From contig JAHJJD010000054.1 of the NCBI GenBank assembly GCA_018822845.1, positions 1 to 64,000 of the forward strand: a stretch of DNA of 64,000 nt, read 5' to 3'. The position numbers and the translations under genes are program-made. The notes beneath the pieces were generated by a model, which saw only the letters and a program-made list of their open reading frames with translations, did not search any database and had not been told where the DNA came from. Positions 17,981-27,922 of the stretch are shown here, piece after piece (position 1 is the stretch's first letter; every line of letters begins with the position of its first letter). The DNA is from Gammaproteobacteria bacterium. Its GTDB lineage: Bacteria; Pseudomonadota; Gammaproteobacteria; Thiotrichales; Thiotrichaceae.

Positions 17981-19497
17981 TAGCGGACATCCTCACGGGT
18001 GACGCGCAGCACTTCGTCCAGCGAGGTAAGCCCTTTCAGCACCAGCCGGATGCCGTCATCGCGGATGCTGGGGCTGGACTTGCGCGCCGCAACTTCCAGT
18101 TGCATTTCACTGCGGCGGTCGTGGATCATCTGGCGCAGCTCATCATCCAGCGCAATCAGTTCATAGATACCGGTACGGCCCGAGAAGCCGTTGAAATTGC
18201 AGGCCGGGCAACCGGTCGCCTTGTACAGCAGCGGGTGTTGCGCCAGTTGCGTATTGAGGTTAAGGATTTGCATTTCCTGGTCAGTGGCTTCGACCGGATG
18301 CTTGCATTCCGGGCACAAGGTACGCACCAGCCGTTGCGCCACCACGCCCAGCATACTGGAAGCCAGCAGGTAGGGTTCCACCCCCATGTCCTGCAAGCGC
18401 GTGACCGCACCCACGGCAGTGTTGGTATGCAGGGTGGAAAACACCAGATGCCCGGTCAGACTGGCCTGCACGGCGATTTCGGCGGTTTCGAGGTCGCGGA
18501 TTTCACCCACCATCACCACGTCCGGGTCTTGCCGCAAAATGGCGCGCAAACCACGCGCGAAAGTCATGTCGACCTTGCTGTTGACCTGGGTCTGGCCGAT
18601 GCCGTCGATATAGTATTCGATCGGGTCTTCTACCGTCAGGATATTGCGGCGGCTGTCGTTCAAATGGGTAAGCGCGGCGTACAGGGTGGTGGTTTTCCCC
18701 GAACCGGTCGGGCCTGTGACCAGAATGATGCCGTGCGGCTTTTCGATCAGGACTTGCAGGCGGGCATAAATGCCGGGGTCCATACCCAGATGCGACAGGT
18801 TCAGCCGCCCGGCCTGCTTGTCGAGCAGACGCAGCACCACCCGCTCATTGTGGCCGGAAGGCAGGGTGGAAACACGCACGTCCACCGCGCGCCCCGCGAT
18901 GCGCAACGAGATGCGGCCATCCTGCGGCAAGCGTTTCTCGGCGATGTCCATGCGCGCCATGACCTTGATGCGGGAAATCAGCAGCGGGGCCAGCTTGCGT
19001 GGCGGCTCAATGACCTCGCTCAGTACCCCATCGACGCGCATCCGCACCGACATGCGGGTTTCAAAGGTTTCGATGTGGATGTCGGAAGCATTCGCCTTGA
19101 CCGCCTGGGTCAAAAGCGCATTGATCAGGCGGATGATGGGCGCATCATCTTCCGATTCCAGCAAGTCTTCCGGCTCGGGCAGGGAACCGGCAATGTCCTG
19201 CAAGTCGGCATCGTCGCCGATGTCCTGGATCATGGCTGCGCCAACCTGGCTACGGTCGTAGTGGGCAGCCAGCATGCGGTCGAAGTTTTCTGCATCCACT
19301 GCCTGGACATGCAGCGTACCCGGTATGAAACGCTGTACCTCAGCCAGCGCCAGCGGCGTCAGCCCGGTACGGCACAGCACGTTGACTGCACCGTGCGCCC
19401 CTTCCTGCAACAAAACGCCGTGCCGTTTGGCGAAACTGTACGGCAGTTCCCTGATGGGAACCGGGGTCAATTCAACGCTGGATACCGCCTCGCTCAT
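17980..19497 (-). CDS. gspE: Type II secretion ATPase GspE
   Basis: VTGPTGSGKTTTLYAAL; CPECK...CPAC zinc motif; VGEIRDLETAEIAVQASLTGHLVFSTLHTN. Confidence 0.95.
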   Translation of the reverse strand: MSEAVSSVELTPVPIRELPYSFAKRHGVLLQEGAHGAVNVLCRTGLTPLALAEVQRFIPGTLHVQAVDAENFDRMLAAHYDRSQVGAAMIQDIGDDADLQDIAGSLPEPEDLLESEDDAPIIRLINALLTQAVKANASDIHIETFETRMSVRMRVDGVLSEVIEPPRKLAPLLISRIKVMARMDIAEKRLPQDGRISLRIAGRAVDVRVSTLPSGHNERVVLRLLDKQAGRLNLSHLGMDPGIYARLQVLIEKPHGIILVTGPTGSGKTTTLYAALTHLNDSRRNILTVEDPIEYYIDGIGQTQVNSKVDMTFARGLRAILRQDPDVVMVGEIRDLETAEIAVQASLTGHLVFSTLHTNTAVGAVTRLQDMGVEPYLLASSMLGVVAQRLVRTLCPECKHPVEATDQEMQILNLNTQLAQHPLLYKATGCPACNFNGFSGRTGIYELIALDDELRQMIHDRRSEMQLEVAARKSSPSIRDDGIRLVLKGLTSLDEVLRVTREDVR

Positions 19498-21542
19498 AAC
19501 GCCCCGGTGCAGAATGGATCCGCTACATTGCAGGAATTAGTCGTTCTGACCGGTTTGCGCGGAACCGGCGGCGGAAGGTGCAGGTCGTCAGCCGACCCAC
19601 GCTCGACCTTGCCCATGTCGGCAGGCAGCACCGATGCCTTTTCCGTCAGGCGACCGCGCTTATCCAGATTGGTGCGTTGCTGCTGTTGCTGGAGGGTATG
19701 GTATTTGCGCCGCGTGTAAGCATCGGCTGACTGGCCATCCGGCAGGATGATGGGATGGATAAAGACCATCAGGTTCTGCTTGGTCTTGTTGGTCGTGTTG
19801 TTGCGGAACAGGCCACCCAGTAATGGCACATCGCCCAGCACCGGTACCTTGTTCTCGGAGTCGCGGTAGTTGTCTTCAATCAGGCCACCCAACACCAGAA
19901 TCTGCCCGTCTTCCACCATTACGTTGGTGGCAATGCGGCGCTTGTTGGTTATCAGGTCGGCAGCGCCAGTGCTGCTGGAAGCCACATTGGAGGTTTCCTG
20001 CTCAATCTTCAGGTTAACTGTTTCGCCCCGGTTGATCTGCGGCGTAATCTTGAAGGTCAGGCCGACATCCTTGCGTTCGATAGTAGTGAACGGGTTGGTA
20101 GTGTCATTGGCTGCACTGGTGGATTGGCCGGTAATGAACGGCACTTCCTGACCGACCGTGATTTCCGCTTCCTCGTTATCCAGTGTAACCAGGGTCGGGG
20201 TGGAAAGGATGTTGGTAGCAGCATCACCTTTCAACGCATCGACGATCGCACCGAAACTCTGGTTGCCCCCACCCATCAGGAAACCGCCGGGTACTGTCGT
20301 TGTCGTTCCCGCTGCCAGACCAATGATGGTATTCAGGCTGCCATTACCGAAATTGCTGTAACCGACTGCACCGGAACCGCCATTGGCCGCGCCATTGGAC
20401 AACAGCGTCGTGCCAAGCTGGTTGGTCAGGTCGGTGGAAACCTCGGCGATAACCGCCTCCACCAGCACCTGTGCACGGCGGCGATCCAGTTGCGCAATCA
20501 CTTTCATCATGTTCTTTTGCAGGGTCGGCGGGCCGCTGATGATGATGGAATTGCTGGCTTTGTCCGCCAGTACCGTCACGCCGCCCGAACTGGCGCTGCT
20601 GGCTGCCGGGGCTGCGCCGCCCGCCGGAACCGCACCCGACTGCTGCTGAAGCGCGGGCGAAACACCGTTCAATACCGCCACCACGTCTTCCGCCTTGGAA
20701 TAGCGCAGGGGAATGACCTTGGTATCACCTTCGGTAGCACGCTGCACATCCAGCCGGGCAATGGCCTTTTTCATCCGTTCGCGGGTCTGCCGGTCACCGG
20801 AAATCAGTACGCTGTTGGTGCGTTCATCCGCCGATACGCGCCCACCGGCTGGCAGTGCCGCACCACCTTCAGCCCCACCGGCAGACATCAAGCCTTGCAG
20901 GGTAGCCGCAACCTGTGAAGCCACGGCGAAATCCAGCGCCACCAGCTCAAAATCATCATTGTTGGGGTTGTCGATGTTTTCCACCACATTACGCAGCCGC
21001 TGCACGTTTTGCGCCCGCCCGGTGATGACCACGGAATTACTCGCCTGATTGGGCTGGATGCGGGTTTCGCCCTGGCCACTGAGCGGAATCAGGGTCTGCA
21101 TGGCAGTAGCCACCGGAATGTAATCCAGCTTGACGACTTCGGTGACGGTTTCATCCACATCGCTTTCACCAGCATCGGTAACCAGTGGTGCCACCTGCGA
21201 ACGAGCCTTGCCAACGGGTACGACCTTGGTCAGGTTGCCTGACTCCACTGCATCGAAACCATGTACCTGCAACACCGACAGAAAGGCTTCGTAAAGGTCA
21301 TCCTTGTCCAGCCCGCTACCGGAAACGAAAGTCACCTTGCCGCGCACCTGCGGGTCGACGATAAAGTTCCTGCCGGTATTTTTCGCCACGATGTCGACCA
21401 GGGTACGGATTTCCACATCCTGAAGGTTGATGCGCGGGGTGTCTTCCGCATGCAGCCCTGCTGGCGCAACCAGCAACATCAGGGAACACGCCAGCGTCAG
21501 ACTGGGGAGTAACGACCTGCAACGTTTGTTATATGATTTCAT
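19494..21542 (-). CDS. gspD: Type II secretion secretin GspD
   Basis: Secretin VPFITGQ...VGLTFKITPQIN...VPVLGDVPLLGGLFR; start set at MKSYNKRC with signal peptide. Confidence 0.93.
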   Translation of the reverse strand: MKSYNKRCRSLLPSLTLACSLMLLVAPAGLHAEDTPRINLQDVEIRTLVDIVAKNTGRNFIVDPQVRGKVTFVSGSGLDKDDLYEAFLSVLQVHGFDAVESGNLTKVVPVGKARSQVAPLVTDAGESDVDETVTEVVKLDYIPVATAMQTLIPLSGQGETRIQPNQASNSVVITGRAQNVQRLRNVVENIDNPNNDDFELVALDFAVASQVAATLQGLMSAGGAEGGAALPAGGRVSADERTNSVLISGDRQTRERMKKAIARLDVQRATEGDTKVIPLRYSKAEDVVAVLNGVSPALQQQSGAVPAGGAAPAASSASSGGVTVLADKASNSIIISGPPTLQKNMMKVIAQLDRRRAQVLVEAVIAEVSTDLTNQLGTTLLSNGAANGGSGAVGYSNFGNGSLNTIIGLAAGTTTTVPGGFLMGGGNQSFGAIVDALKGDAATNILSTPTLVTLDNEEAEITVGQEVPFITGQSTSAANDTTNPFTTIERKDVGLTFKITPQINRGETVNLKIEQETSNVASSSTGAADLITNKRRIATNVMVEDGQILVLGGLIEDNYRDSENKVPVLGDVPLLGGLFRNNTTNKTKQNLMVFIHPIILPDGQSADAYTRRKYHTLQQQQQRTNLDKRGRLTEKASVLPADMGKVERGSADDLHLPPPVPRKPVRTTNSCNVADPFCTGAL

Positions 21543-21552
21543 TGAAAACCTG

Positions 21553-22329
21553 TTATTTTTTGGCTGTTCGGGCAGCCGCAATTCCACGCAGGGTAGGTAC
21601 GGCCAACCCTGCCTCATCCGCCATCTGCAAGGCGCGCTGCAAACGTGCCGGAGCACTGCGTCCCATGCATTTATGTTCCGGGTCGCCCTCAAATGCGACC
21701 AGCATGGCCTGCAACAGTTCCTCATGTTCCAGCCTGATGCCGGTCAGATGCTCCTGCAAGGCATGCACATCCAGCGCAACCGCCCGTGCCAGAGACTCGT
21801 GATTGTCCCACAATTCACGCACATTGCCGCCTGTTTCCAGCCCGGCAATGTTGCTGACCAGAATATAGTAATTTTTGCGCACCAGCTCGAATAAAAGCTG
21901 GTCACGATCATGCACCAGATAATTAGGTATATCCAGCACATCCAGACTGGCTGCCAACAAACCTGCGTGGGCACCGTAAATGGGGGATGGAACCACGACT
22001 TTCACATCCTGCCCTTGCTTTTTCTCGAACCAGACCGAAATCACGCTCGGGTCGGCTACGGCGTAACGTTCCCAGTCGGCGGGCAGCAATTCATTCTGGA
22101 TCAGGGCCAGCCGCTGCTTCCAGGGATCAGGCAACTCCGCCAGGGTAGCATGCAGGTCTGCCTCACCCACCGCCAGTATGACCAGCGCAGGCTCAGGAAT
22201 ACGCCGCAACTCCAGGGCAATATCCATGTCACGGGTAATGGGATAGACGGGGTGGCCGGTACGCAACATGCCCCGCGCAAAAACAGCACCTATTTCGCCA
22301 ATACCTATGATAACCACCGGATCTTTCAT
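21553..22329 (-). CDS. NAD(P)-binding oxidoreductase-like protein
   Basis: MKDPVVIIGIGEIGAVFARGMLRTGH Rossmann GxGxxG-like motif. Confidence 0.6.
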   Translation of the reverse strand: MKDPVVIIGIGEIGAVFARGMLRTGHPVYPITRDMDIALELRRIPEPALVILAVGEADLHATLAELPDPWKQRLALIQNELLPADWERYAVADPSVISVWFEKKQGQDVKVVVPSPIYGAHAGLLAASLDVLDIPNYLVHDRDQLLFELVRKNYYILVSNIAGLETGGNVRELWDNHESLARAVALDVHALQEHLTGIRLEHEELLQAMLVAFEGDPEHKCMGRSAPARLQRALQMADEAGLAVPTLRGIAAARTAKK

Positions 22330-22521
22330 TTTATTCCTCATCTTTATGGCCGCATTGAGTCTAGCCAACCTGCCCCGGCGTCTCAAGCCCCATTCGGTTA
22401 TCTAACAAAAATGACTTATTTCCCGGTGTCATTGGAACAAAATACAGCAAGCCTGTCTCAAATACCGATATATGGGCTACAATTTAAGATAAATGGGCAT
22501 AAAATACAGGGGATCTACATC

Positions 22522-23865
22522 ATGGCTACAATTACTGATCATTTAAACGCCGCCAAGCGTGAACGACAGGAAGCTATCCGGCAGCAACAACTGGCGATCG
22601 AATCAACCCGGTTGGTACAGGAACGGCTGGAAGAAAAAAAGACAGAAATCAACAACCGCAATGAATTCAACCGGCGAAAATTTGCCGCCCTGCAAGCTGC
22701 CCAGCGGGCATCTTCAACGGCGGAAGCCAACCGGTTGCGTTCGGATGCGGCTTATTGCGACACCCGCATTGCCGCCAGCAATGCACGCATTGTCGAGTGT
22801 GACCGGCTGATTGTACTCTGGAAGGAACGTGCAGCCACGCAACGGGCCAACATGCAGGCATGCAATGAGCGCGCCGCCGGGCATGAGGAAGCAGCCAGAA
22901 GATTACGCGAGCAAGGCGGTAGTACCACCACTACTACCAACACCCTGCCGTTGCCCGACAATATCAAGGCAATGGTTATGAGCAACCCGGCCAATGCGGA
23001 AGGTATCTATAACAGCATCGTATCCTACCTGATGACCCGTTACCCGGACTACCCGGATACGCTTTACGCCCTGAACAGCGCCAACACGCACCCGCCAGCA
23101 CCCGGAGCCATCAAACAGGCTTACATTCACGATGCTTTCAAGATCATGCGTGATGGTCTGCAAATCCAGGGCTTTGAAGTGCAGGACAATATGCCGGGCA
23201 CGCCTTTCGCGCGCGATTTCAATACGCTGATCGGGCAGGCGAATGCACTGATCCGCACCCGCAACCAGAACGCTTCCCGCCCGTTTGCCTTGCTGAACAC
23301 CTTTGACAAACTGCCGCACCGTGACGCCTTCCAGTTGATTCCGCACTGGACAAGCAATTACGCAGGCGGCGCGCTCAGCAACGTGGAAATCAGCGATAAC
23401 AGCATCGTGTCGAGCGCCCAGTTGCAAGGCGTGTTTGCTTCGGATGGCGCATTCCACAACCTGCGCATCAACAACAACCGGATAGGCACACCCAGTGCCC
23501 ACCAGATCACCATTGCCGGAATGTTGAGCGGCGAAATCCGCAACAACAAGACCCTGCAAGGCAGCGCACTCAACAATATCGAGTTGCTGCCGATGCGCAT
23601 TGGCGGTGGGGAAAATGTATTCGTGCTGTCGTTCCACCCGTCTTCAAGCTACCAGTACCGCCCGATTGCGGGTATTGCCGCCAGCTCTGACAAGCGCCAG
23701 CAAAAACGCACCAGCGTATGGAACGCAAAACACTACTATAATTTTCGTATGGACGCCTTTCTGGCGGCTTATAACGAGCAGGCTGCAAACACCAGTATGC
23801 CCGGCGGTGAACGCGCCCGGCTGGCTGCGCAGCTTGCTCCGGAATTTGGAACACTTGTCGCGTAA
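22522..23865 (+). CDS. Hypothetical protein: N-terminal coiled coil, C-terminal beta-helix-like region
   Basis: Long E/R/Q-rich helix MATITDHLNAAKRERQEAIRQQQ... then repeated N/I pattern (NVEISDNSIV, NLRINNNRIG, EIRNNKTLQG). Confidence 0.6.
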   Translation: MATITDHLNAAKRERQEAIRQQQLAIESTRLVQERLEEKKTEINNRNEFNRRKFAALQAAQRASSTAEANRLRSDAAYCDTRIAASNARIVECDRLIVLWKERAATQRANMQACNERAAGHEEAARRLREQGGSTTTTTNTLPLPDNIKAMVMSNPANAEGIYNSIVSYLMTRYPDYPDTLYALNSANTHPPAPGAIKQAYIHDAFKIMRDGLQIQGFEVQDNMPGTPFARDFNTLIGQANALIRTRNQNASRPFALLNTFDKLPHRDAFQLIPHWTSNYAGGALSNVEISDNSIVSSAQLQGVFASDGAFHNLRINNNRIGTPSAHQITIAGMLSGEIRNNKTLQGSALNNIELLPMRIGGGENVFVLSFHPSSSYQYRPIAGIAASSDKRQQKRTSVWNAKHYYNFRMDAFLAAYNEQAANTSMPGGERARLAAQLAPEFGTLVA

Positions 23866-23883
23866 AGGATCGGAAGGATCAGG

Positions 23884-24582
23884 ATGTTGAAAACCGTTAT
23901 TACCCTACCCCTGCTACTAGCCGTGTCGCTGGCCGCAGGAACTACCGCTCGGGCAGAGCCTGAAGCCGCTTGTACAGCATATTGTCACATTACTGAAACA
24001 AATGCGGGAAAATCAGGTCAAATCTGTTACTTGAACGGGGAAAACGGAATGTCTGCAACACTTACTCAACACTGCCTCAACCTGCCGACAGCCAGCCTGC
24101 CCATCCCGTTGCCGGAAGACCTGCAACAACGCCTGCTGCAAGGCAAGGTCAAAAACCCGTTCCGCGAGCAATACCCGGTAGCCGAGGGCGTCAGCATCCC
24201 TGTTATTGACCACGACACGGTTAGCGGCTTGCAGGCCCTGCCCCTGCAACTGGACGATGACGACCGTACCGAAGAATGGCTGGTGTACCAGACATCCCCT
24301 GAAGAAGCCGCACCACCCTATTTCTGGGTAATCCAGTTTCAGGGCAAGGGCATCTACCGCATTGTGCTGGAACATGCCGGGCAAATGTTCTGGGTGGAAA
24401 CAGACAAGGCAGACAACCATCACCAACTGCGCACAGCCCGTTTCGCCGAACTGGACGAAGGCGGCAAGAGCGGCTCTTTCACCGATGTGCGCGAATGGCA
24501 GTTCACCAGCGGTTTCTATTCCCTGCTGGCCACTACCGGCATGGCTGCCGGGCCTGTGGAACAGCCGGAGCCGATGATGTAA
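23884..24582 (+). CDS. Hypothetical secreted protein
   Basis: Signal peptide MLKTVITLPLLLAVSLAAGTTARAEP; no family recognised. Confidence 0.6.
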   Translation: MLKTVITLPLLLAVSLAAGTTARAEPEAACTAYCHITETNAGKSGQICYLNGENGMSATLTQHCLNLPTASLPIPLPEDLQQRLLQGKVKNPFREQYPVAEGVSIPVIDHDTVSGLQALPLQLDDDDRTEEWLVYQTSPEEAAPPYFWVIQFQGKGIYRIVLEHAGQMFWVETDKADNHHQLRTARFAELDEGGKSGSFTDVREWQFTSGFYSLLATTGMAAGPVEQPEPMM

Positions 24583-24616
24583 GCCACAAACAGGGCATTA
24601 CAGATGGAGGCAACTC

Positions 24617-25030
24617 ATGTTGAACAAACTTCCCAACCGGTTGGCTATTGGCGTGTGCCTGATGGCACTGGCCGGATGTGCAACCGTCACGCGCGGTACC
24701 AACGTATCCCTGCTGGTTGAATCAGAACCGTCAGGGGCTGAGGTCAGGCTTTCCACCGGGCAAACCGGCACCACGCCCAGCACCTTTTCCGTCAAACGGA
24801 GTGAACCGCTGGTAGTCACCATCAACAAACCCGGCTATGAAACCGCCACCATCAGCGTTACGCCGCAAATTGCCGACTCGGGCGCTGCTGGCGCGGCTAG
24901 TAACGCTTTTGCTGGCTTCGGCATTGGCATCATCGGCGCGGGGGTAGATGTTGCCACAGGGGCCATCAAGGAACTCAAGCCGAACCCGGTCAAGGTTACA
25001 CTGACGCCACAGAACTATTATTCCTACTGA
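24617..25030 (+). CDS. PEGA-domain lipoprotein
   Basis: Lipobox LMALAGC; VESEPSGAEVRLSTGQTGTTPSTFSVKRSEPLVVTINKPGYE. Confidence 0.75.
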   Translation: MLNKLPNRLAIGVCLMALAGCATVTRGTNVSLLVESEPSGAEVRLSTGQTGTTPSTFSVKRSEPLVVTINKPGYETATISVTPQIADSGAAGAASNAFAGFGIGIIGAGVDVATGAIKELKPNPVKVTLTPQNYYSY

Positions 25031-25106
25031 GGTGCAGCCTTTTCCAGGAATCCCCTGGTACAGGGGTTAATTGTCCATCGTGGTGTAATTGTCGGGGCCT
25101 GATAAT

Positions 25107-25895
25107 TCACTGACCATCAAACGCCACTCCCGTATAGGTAATACGCGGGAAGTTCATTTTTTTCAATTGTTGCCCATCAACACTGTAGCGGTACAAATTA
25201 TCTTTTGTGGAAAGGTAAACATCATTGCTGTCACCTGCCGCAATACCGGTTGGGCTAAAATCCGTTTCCACGAAATTTTCTTGTTCCAACTGGGCATCAC
25301 GGACAGTGAAACCGCGCTGCGAACCGTTGTAAGCGGCATAAACCTTGCCACCTTTAACAGCGATACCGGAATAGTTGATGCCTGACTCAGGGAAAGTCAT
25401 ATCAACCAATAACTGCCCATCATTACTGTATTTATACAAATGGTTACGTGCCGCCAAATAAATGAGGCCGTCATCATCAAGCGCAATCGCACTCGGCGCA
25501 AACGGTGTGGGGAACACATCGGATTGCTCCAGGGTTTCCGCATTGCGCACGCTAATACCCGTTTGTGAACCTGTGTAGGTCACATAAATATTCACACCAT
25601 GCAAAGCTACCCCGGTGTATTTGATGGTGGAATCACCCCACGCAAAATGAGCCAACTCCTGACCATCCTTGTCGTAGTGGTAGATATTGTTTTTCGACAA
25701 GGTATAAAACGTATCGCCTTCACCATCGCCAATCGCACCCGGTGCAAAAGTCATCGGTAAAAATGCCGACTGCGTTAAGTTCTCATCGCGCACCGTCACC
25801 CCGCGTTGTGAGTCGGTGTAGGAGGCATAAATTGTCCCTGCCTGGGCATGACCAAACATCCCCAATACCAAACCTGACAATAACCATTTTTTCAT
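25107..25895 (-). CDS. Secreted beta-propeller-like protein with three ~80-aa repeats
   Basis: Signal peptide; repeats IYASYTDSQRGVTVRD / IYVTYTGSQTGISVRN / VYAAYNGSQRGFTVRD with following YxYxxDGQ motifs. Confidence 0.65.
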   Translation of the reverse strand: MKKWLLSGLVLGMFGHAQAGTIYASYTDSQRGVTVRDENLTQSAFLPMTFAPGAIGDGEGDTFYTLSKNNIYHYDKDGQELAHFAWGDSTIKYTGVALHGVNIYVTYTGSQTGISVRNAETLEQSDVFPTPFAPSAIALDDDGLIYLAARNHLYKYSNDGQLLVDMTFPESGINYSGIAVKGGKVYAAYNGSQRGFTVRDAQLEQENFVETDFSPTGIAAGDSNDVYLSTKDNLYRYSVDGQQLKKMNFPRITYTGVAFDGQ

Positions 25896-25976
25896 AAACC
25901 CCTCGCTCTCAAATGACCAAAAACCGCTTACTTGGCAGTAACTTTCCAGCCACACCAGTTGCCACTGATAAACTTG

Positions 25977-26711
25977 TCACTTCACCGTGATCTTAAACGC
26001 GAATTTGCCTTTCCACGGATCAGCCTTCTTACACTCGACCACCTGAATTTTGTAGTCGCCTGCAATTGTGGGCTTGACCTTTGCATTGCTGTGGCAGGAA
26101 AGATCCATGTCATTGGCGTTTTCACCCTTGGGGTCAGTGATATAGATGGAAACGGAACCATCACTTTTCTTGTCCAGCTGTTCCACCGTCATGGTCTGGC
26201 CTTTACCTACGCCGATGAGATAGTTCTGCTCACCGTCGAAATCGGCAAGCTTGCCCGTAACTACCGCGCTGGATGCGCCCTTGGCAAACTTGATCCGGGT
26301 TGGAGCAGCACTGGCTTTACCCTTGGGCTTTGCTTCCTTTTTGTCCCATGCGCAAATCTCAGCATTTTTGCCAACCCAGCAACCACCCTTGAGTTTGAAA
26401 TCTTCACCCAGCAATTCCTGTGCGTGGGATGCCTGCTCTGTGCCATTCCAGGAAGCCCCCGCCACGCCTTTTTCCAGCATATTCAGGTAAACAAAATACT
26501 TGTCCCCAAACAGGCGGAAAGAACCATCCTTGTCGGCATCGTATATGCATGTACCCTTGAGGTAGGTTTTGCCCTTGACCTTCAGCGAGCAATCCACTTC
26601 GCGGCCTTCCGCTTCCTTGCGCCAATCTTCGGCATGGGCAACTGTTGCTTGCCCGAATAAGCTTGCGGCTAATAATGCAGCCACAGACAGTAATTTCATT
26701 TCCATAACCAT
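25977..26711 (-). CDS. Hypothetical secreted protein
   Basis: Signal peptide MKLLSVAALLAASLFGQATVAHAED; C-terminal beta-rich domain. Confidence 0.6.
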   Translation of the reverse strand: MVMEMKLLSVAALLAASLFGQATVAHAEDWRKEAEGREVDCSLKVKGKTYLKGTCIYDADKDGSFRLFGDKYFVYLNMLEKGVAGASWNGTEQASHAQELLGEDFKLKGGCWVGKNAEICAWDKKEAKPKGKASAAPTRIKFAKGASSAVVTGKLADFDGEQNYLIGVGKGQTMTVEQLDKKSDGSVSIYITDPKGENANDMDLSCHSNAKVKPTIAGDYKIQVVECKKADPWKGKFAFKITVK

Positions 26712-26751
26712 TCCTCACTAAACTGGTTTGTAACAACTCAACTCGATTCGC

Positions 26752-27402
26752 CTAATCCCCAGCCAGCAGCGATGACATCTGCCAACGCCCGTTAACTTTC
26801 TCAAACGATGCACGGTAATCCACTGGACTACGCGCAAAACTGCGGGAAACATAGCCCTTTTTGCCGTTTGGCAGCTTGATAGCGACCCACTGATCATTGC
26901 CATGATCGGTTGTATCCACTGGCACAACTTCATAGCTAAGGGTTTGTAAAACTTCACTATCCGTTTTAGGTGCTTTGCGCACATTGACCTTGTTACCGAC
27001 AATAGCGGTATTTTCAAACCCATCCCCAGCCGTATCTGGCCAGCTCGAAGCCACATAGGGTGCTGAGAAACTGCCATCACTTTGGAAACCGCCACCTAAT
27101 GCCAACACTGCACCGAGTGTTTCCCACAGTTTGCTGTTAGGCTTGTCGATTGCCCAATTTTTCTTGAAATTGTCGATGCCGTTATCGTCGCCAAAGCCAT
27201 TTTGGACATTCTTGCTAACGACTGCCAAAACTGCCGCCTTGTCACGTTTCGCCAGGGCAATCTGCAATTGCGCACGAAAAGTGAAAAAGTCGGGCTGTTT
27301 TGCCGCTTCATCCACTGGCAACAATGGGGCTGCTTGCAACATGACAGGAAGAGCTAACAGTACCCCAACAAAACTGGCTGCTAACCATGAACGCTTTAAC
27401 AT
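26752..27402 (-). CDS. SH3-domain secreted protein
   Basis: VNVRKAPKTDSEVLQTLSYEVVPVDTTDHGNDQWVAIKLPNGKKGYVSRSFARSPVDYRA bacterial SH3 pattern; signal peptide. Confidence 0.75.
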   Translation of the reverse strand: MLKRSWLAASFVGVLLALPVMLQAAPLLPVDEAAKQPDFFTFRAQLQIALAKRDKAAVLAVVSKNVQNGFGDDNGIDNFKKNWAIDKPNSKLWETLGAVLALGGGFQSDGSFSAPYVASSWPDTAGDGFENTAIVGNKVNVRKAPKTDSEVLQTLSYEVVPVDTTDHGNDQWVAIKLPNGKKGYVSRSFARSPVDYRASFEKVNGRWQMSSLLAGD

Positions 27403-27522
27403 ACATACCCTCGTTATCGTATTGATGAAGAAATACCCTATTAGGCAAACGGAGTGCGTAGCCATAGCCCATAAACTCACTTATATCTATGAATAATGAT
27501 AGAACATTCCAATCAGGATAGA

Positions 27523-27540
27523 ACTGTACAGTTGTACAGT
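27523..27540. promoter_or_regulatory. LuxR/las-box-like palindrome ACTGTACA-GT-TGTACAGT
   Basis: Perfect 8-bp arms; fits CT-N12-AG; lies between an SH3-domain gene and a LuxR-type HTH gene. Confidence 0.5.
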
Positions 27541-27564
27541 ATTTTGCGAATTCTCAATGACAAT

Positions 27565-27777
27565 TCAAACGGAGGGGTCGTCCAGCAAACGCTGGTTGAT
27601 GGCTTGGGCGGCAGCTTCGACACGGGTAGCAACGCCCAGTTTGAGCAAAATCGCGCTGACGTGATAACGGGCGGTGGGTTGGGAGATATTTAGTTTGCCT
27701 GCAATTTCGGTATTGTTGAAACCTTGCACCAGCAAACCGAGCACTTTGTGCTGCTGCGCACTCAACTTGGCATTCAT
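27565..27777 (-). CDS. Stand-alone LuxR/GerE-type HTH protein (~70-80 aa)
   Basis: LSAQQHKVLGLLVQGFNNTEIAGKLNISQPTARYHVSAILLKLGVATRVEAAAQA; in-frame stop shortly upstream, so no receiver or autoinducer domain. Confidence 0.7.
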   Translation of the reverse strand: MNAKLSAQQHKVLGLLVQGFNNTEIAGKLNISQPTARYHVSAILLKLGVATRVEAAAQAINQRLLDDPSV

Positions 27778-27833
27778 GCTGCTGACAGTAGATTTTTCTG
27801 CCGCCAATGCCTTGGCTCTAAACAGTTAGCCCA

Positions 27834-27858
27834 TAAAAAAAGCCCCGACCAGCGAGGC
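27834..27858 (-). terminator. Probable Rho-independent terminator downstream of acnB
   Basis: Minus strand AAGCCTCGCTGGTCGGGGCTTTTTTT. Confidence 0.55.
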
Positions 27859-27870
27859 TTCTTTCTCTTC

Positions 27871-27910
27871 CTCCCTTCACCCCTTGCGGGGGAAGGGTCG
27901 GGGATGGGGG
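27871..27910. repeat. GC-rich palindromic repeat (REP-like)
   Basis: CTCCCTTCACCCCTTGCGGGGGAAGGGTCGGGGATGGGGG; same family as 12525-12565. Confidence 0.8.
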
Positions 27911-27922
27911 GAACTCTTTCTC

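Noticed and set aside
18100-19719. 539-aa plus-strand ORF opposite gspE
   Set aside because: Shadow ORF of a clear GspE ATPase in a GC-rich region.
22903-23637. 244-aa minus-strand ORF
   Set aside because: Antisense to the 22522-23865 plus-strand gene, no recognisable domain.
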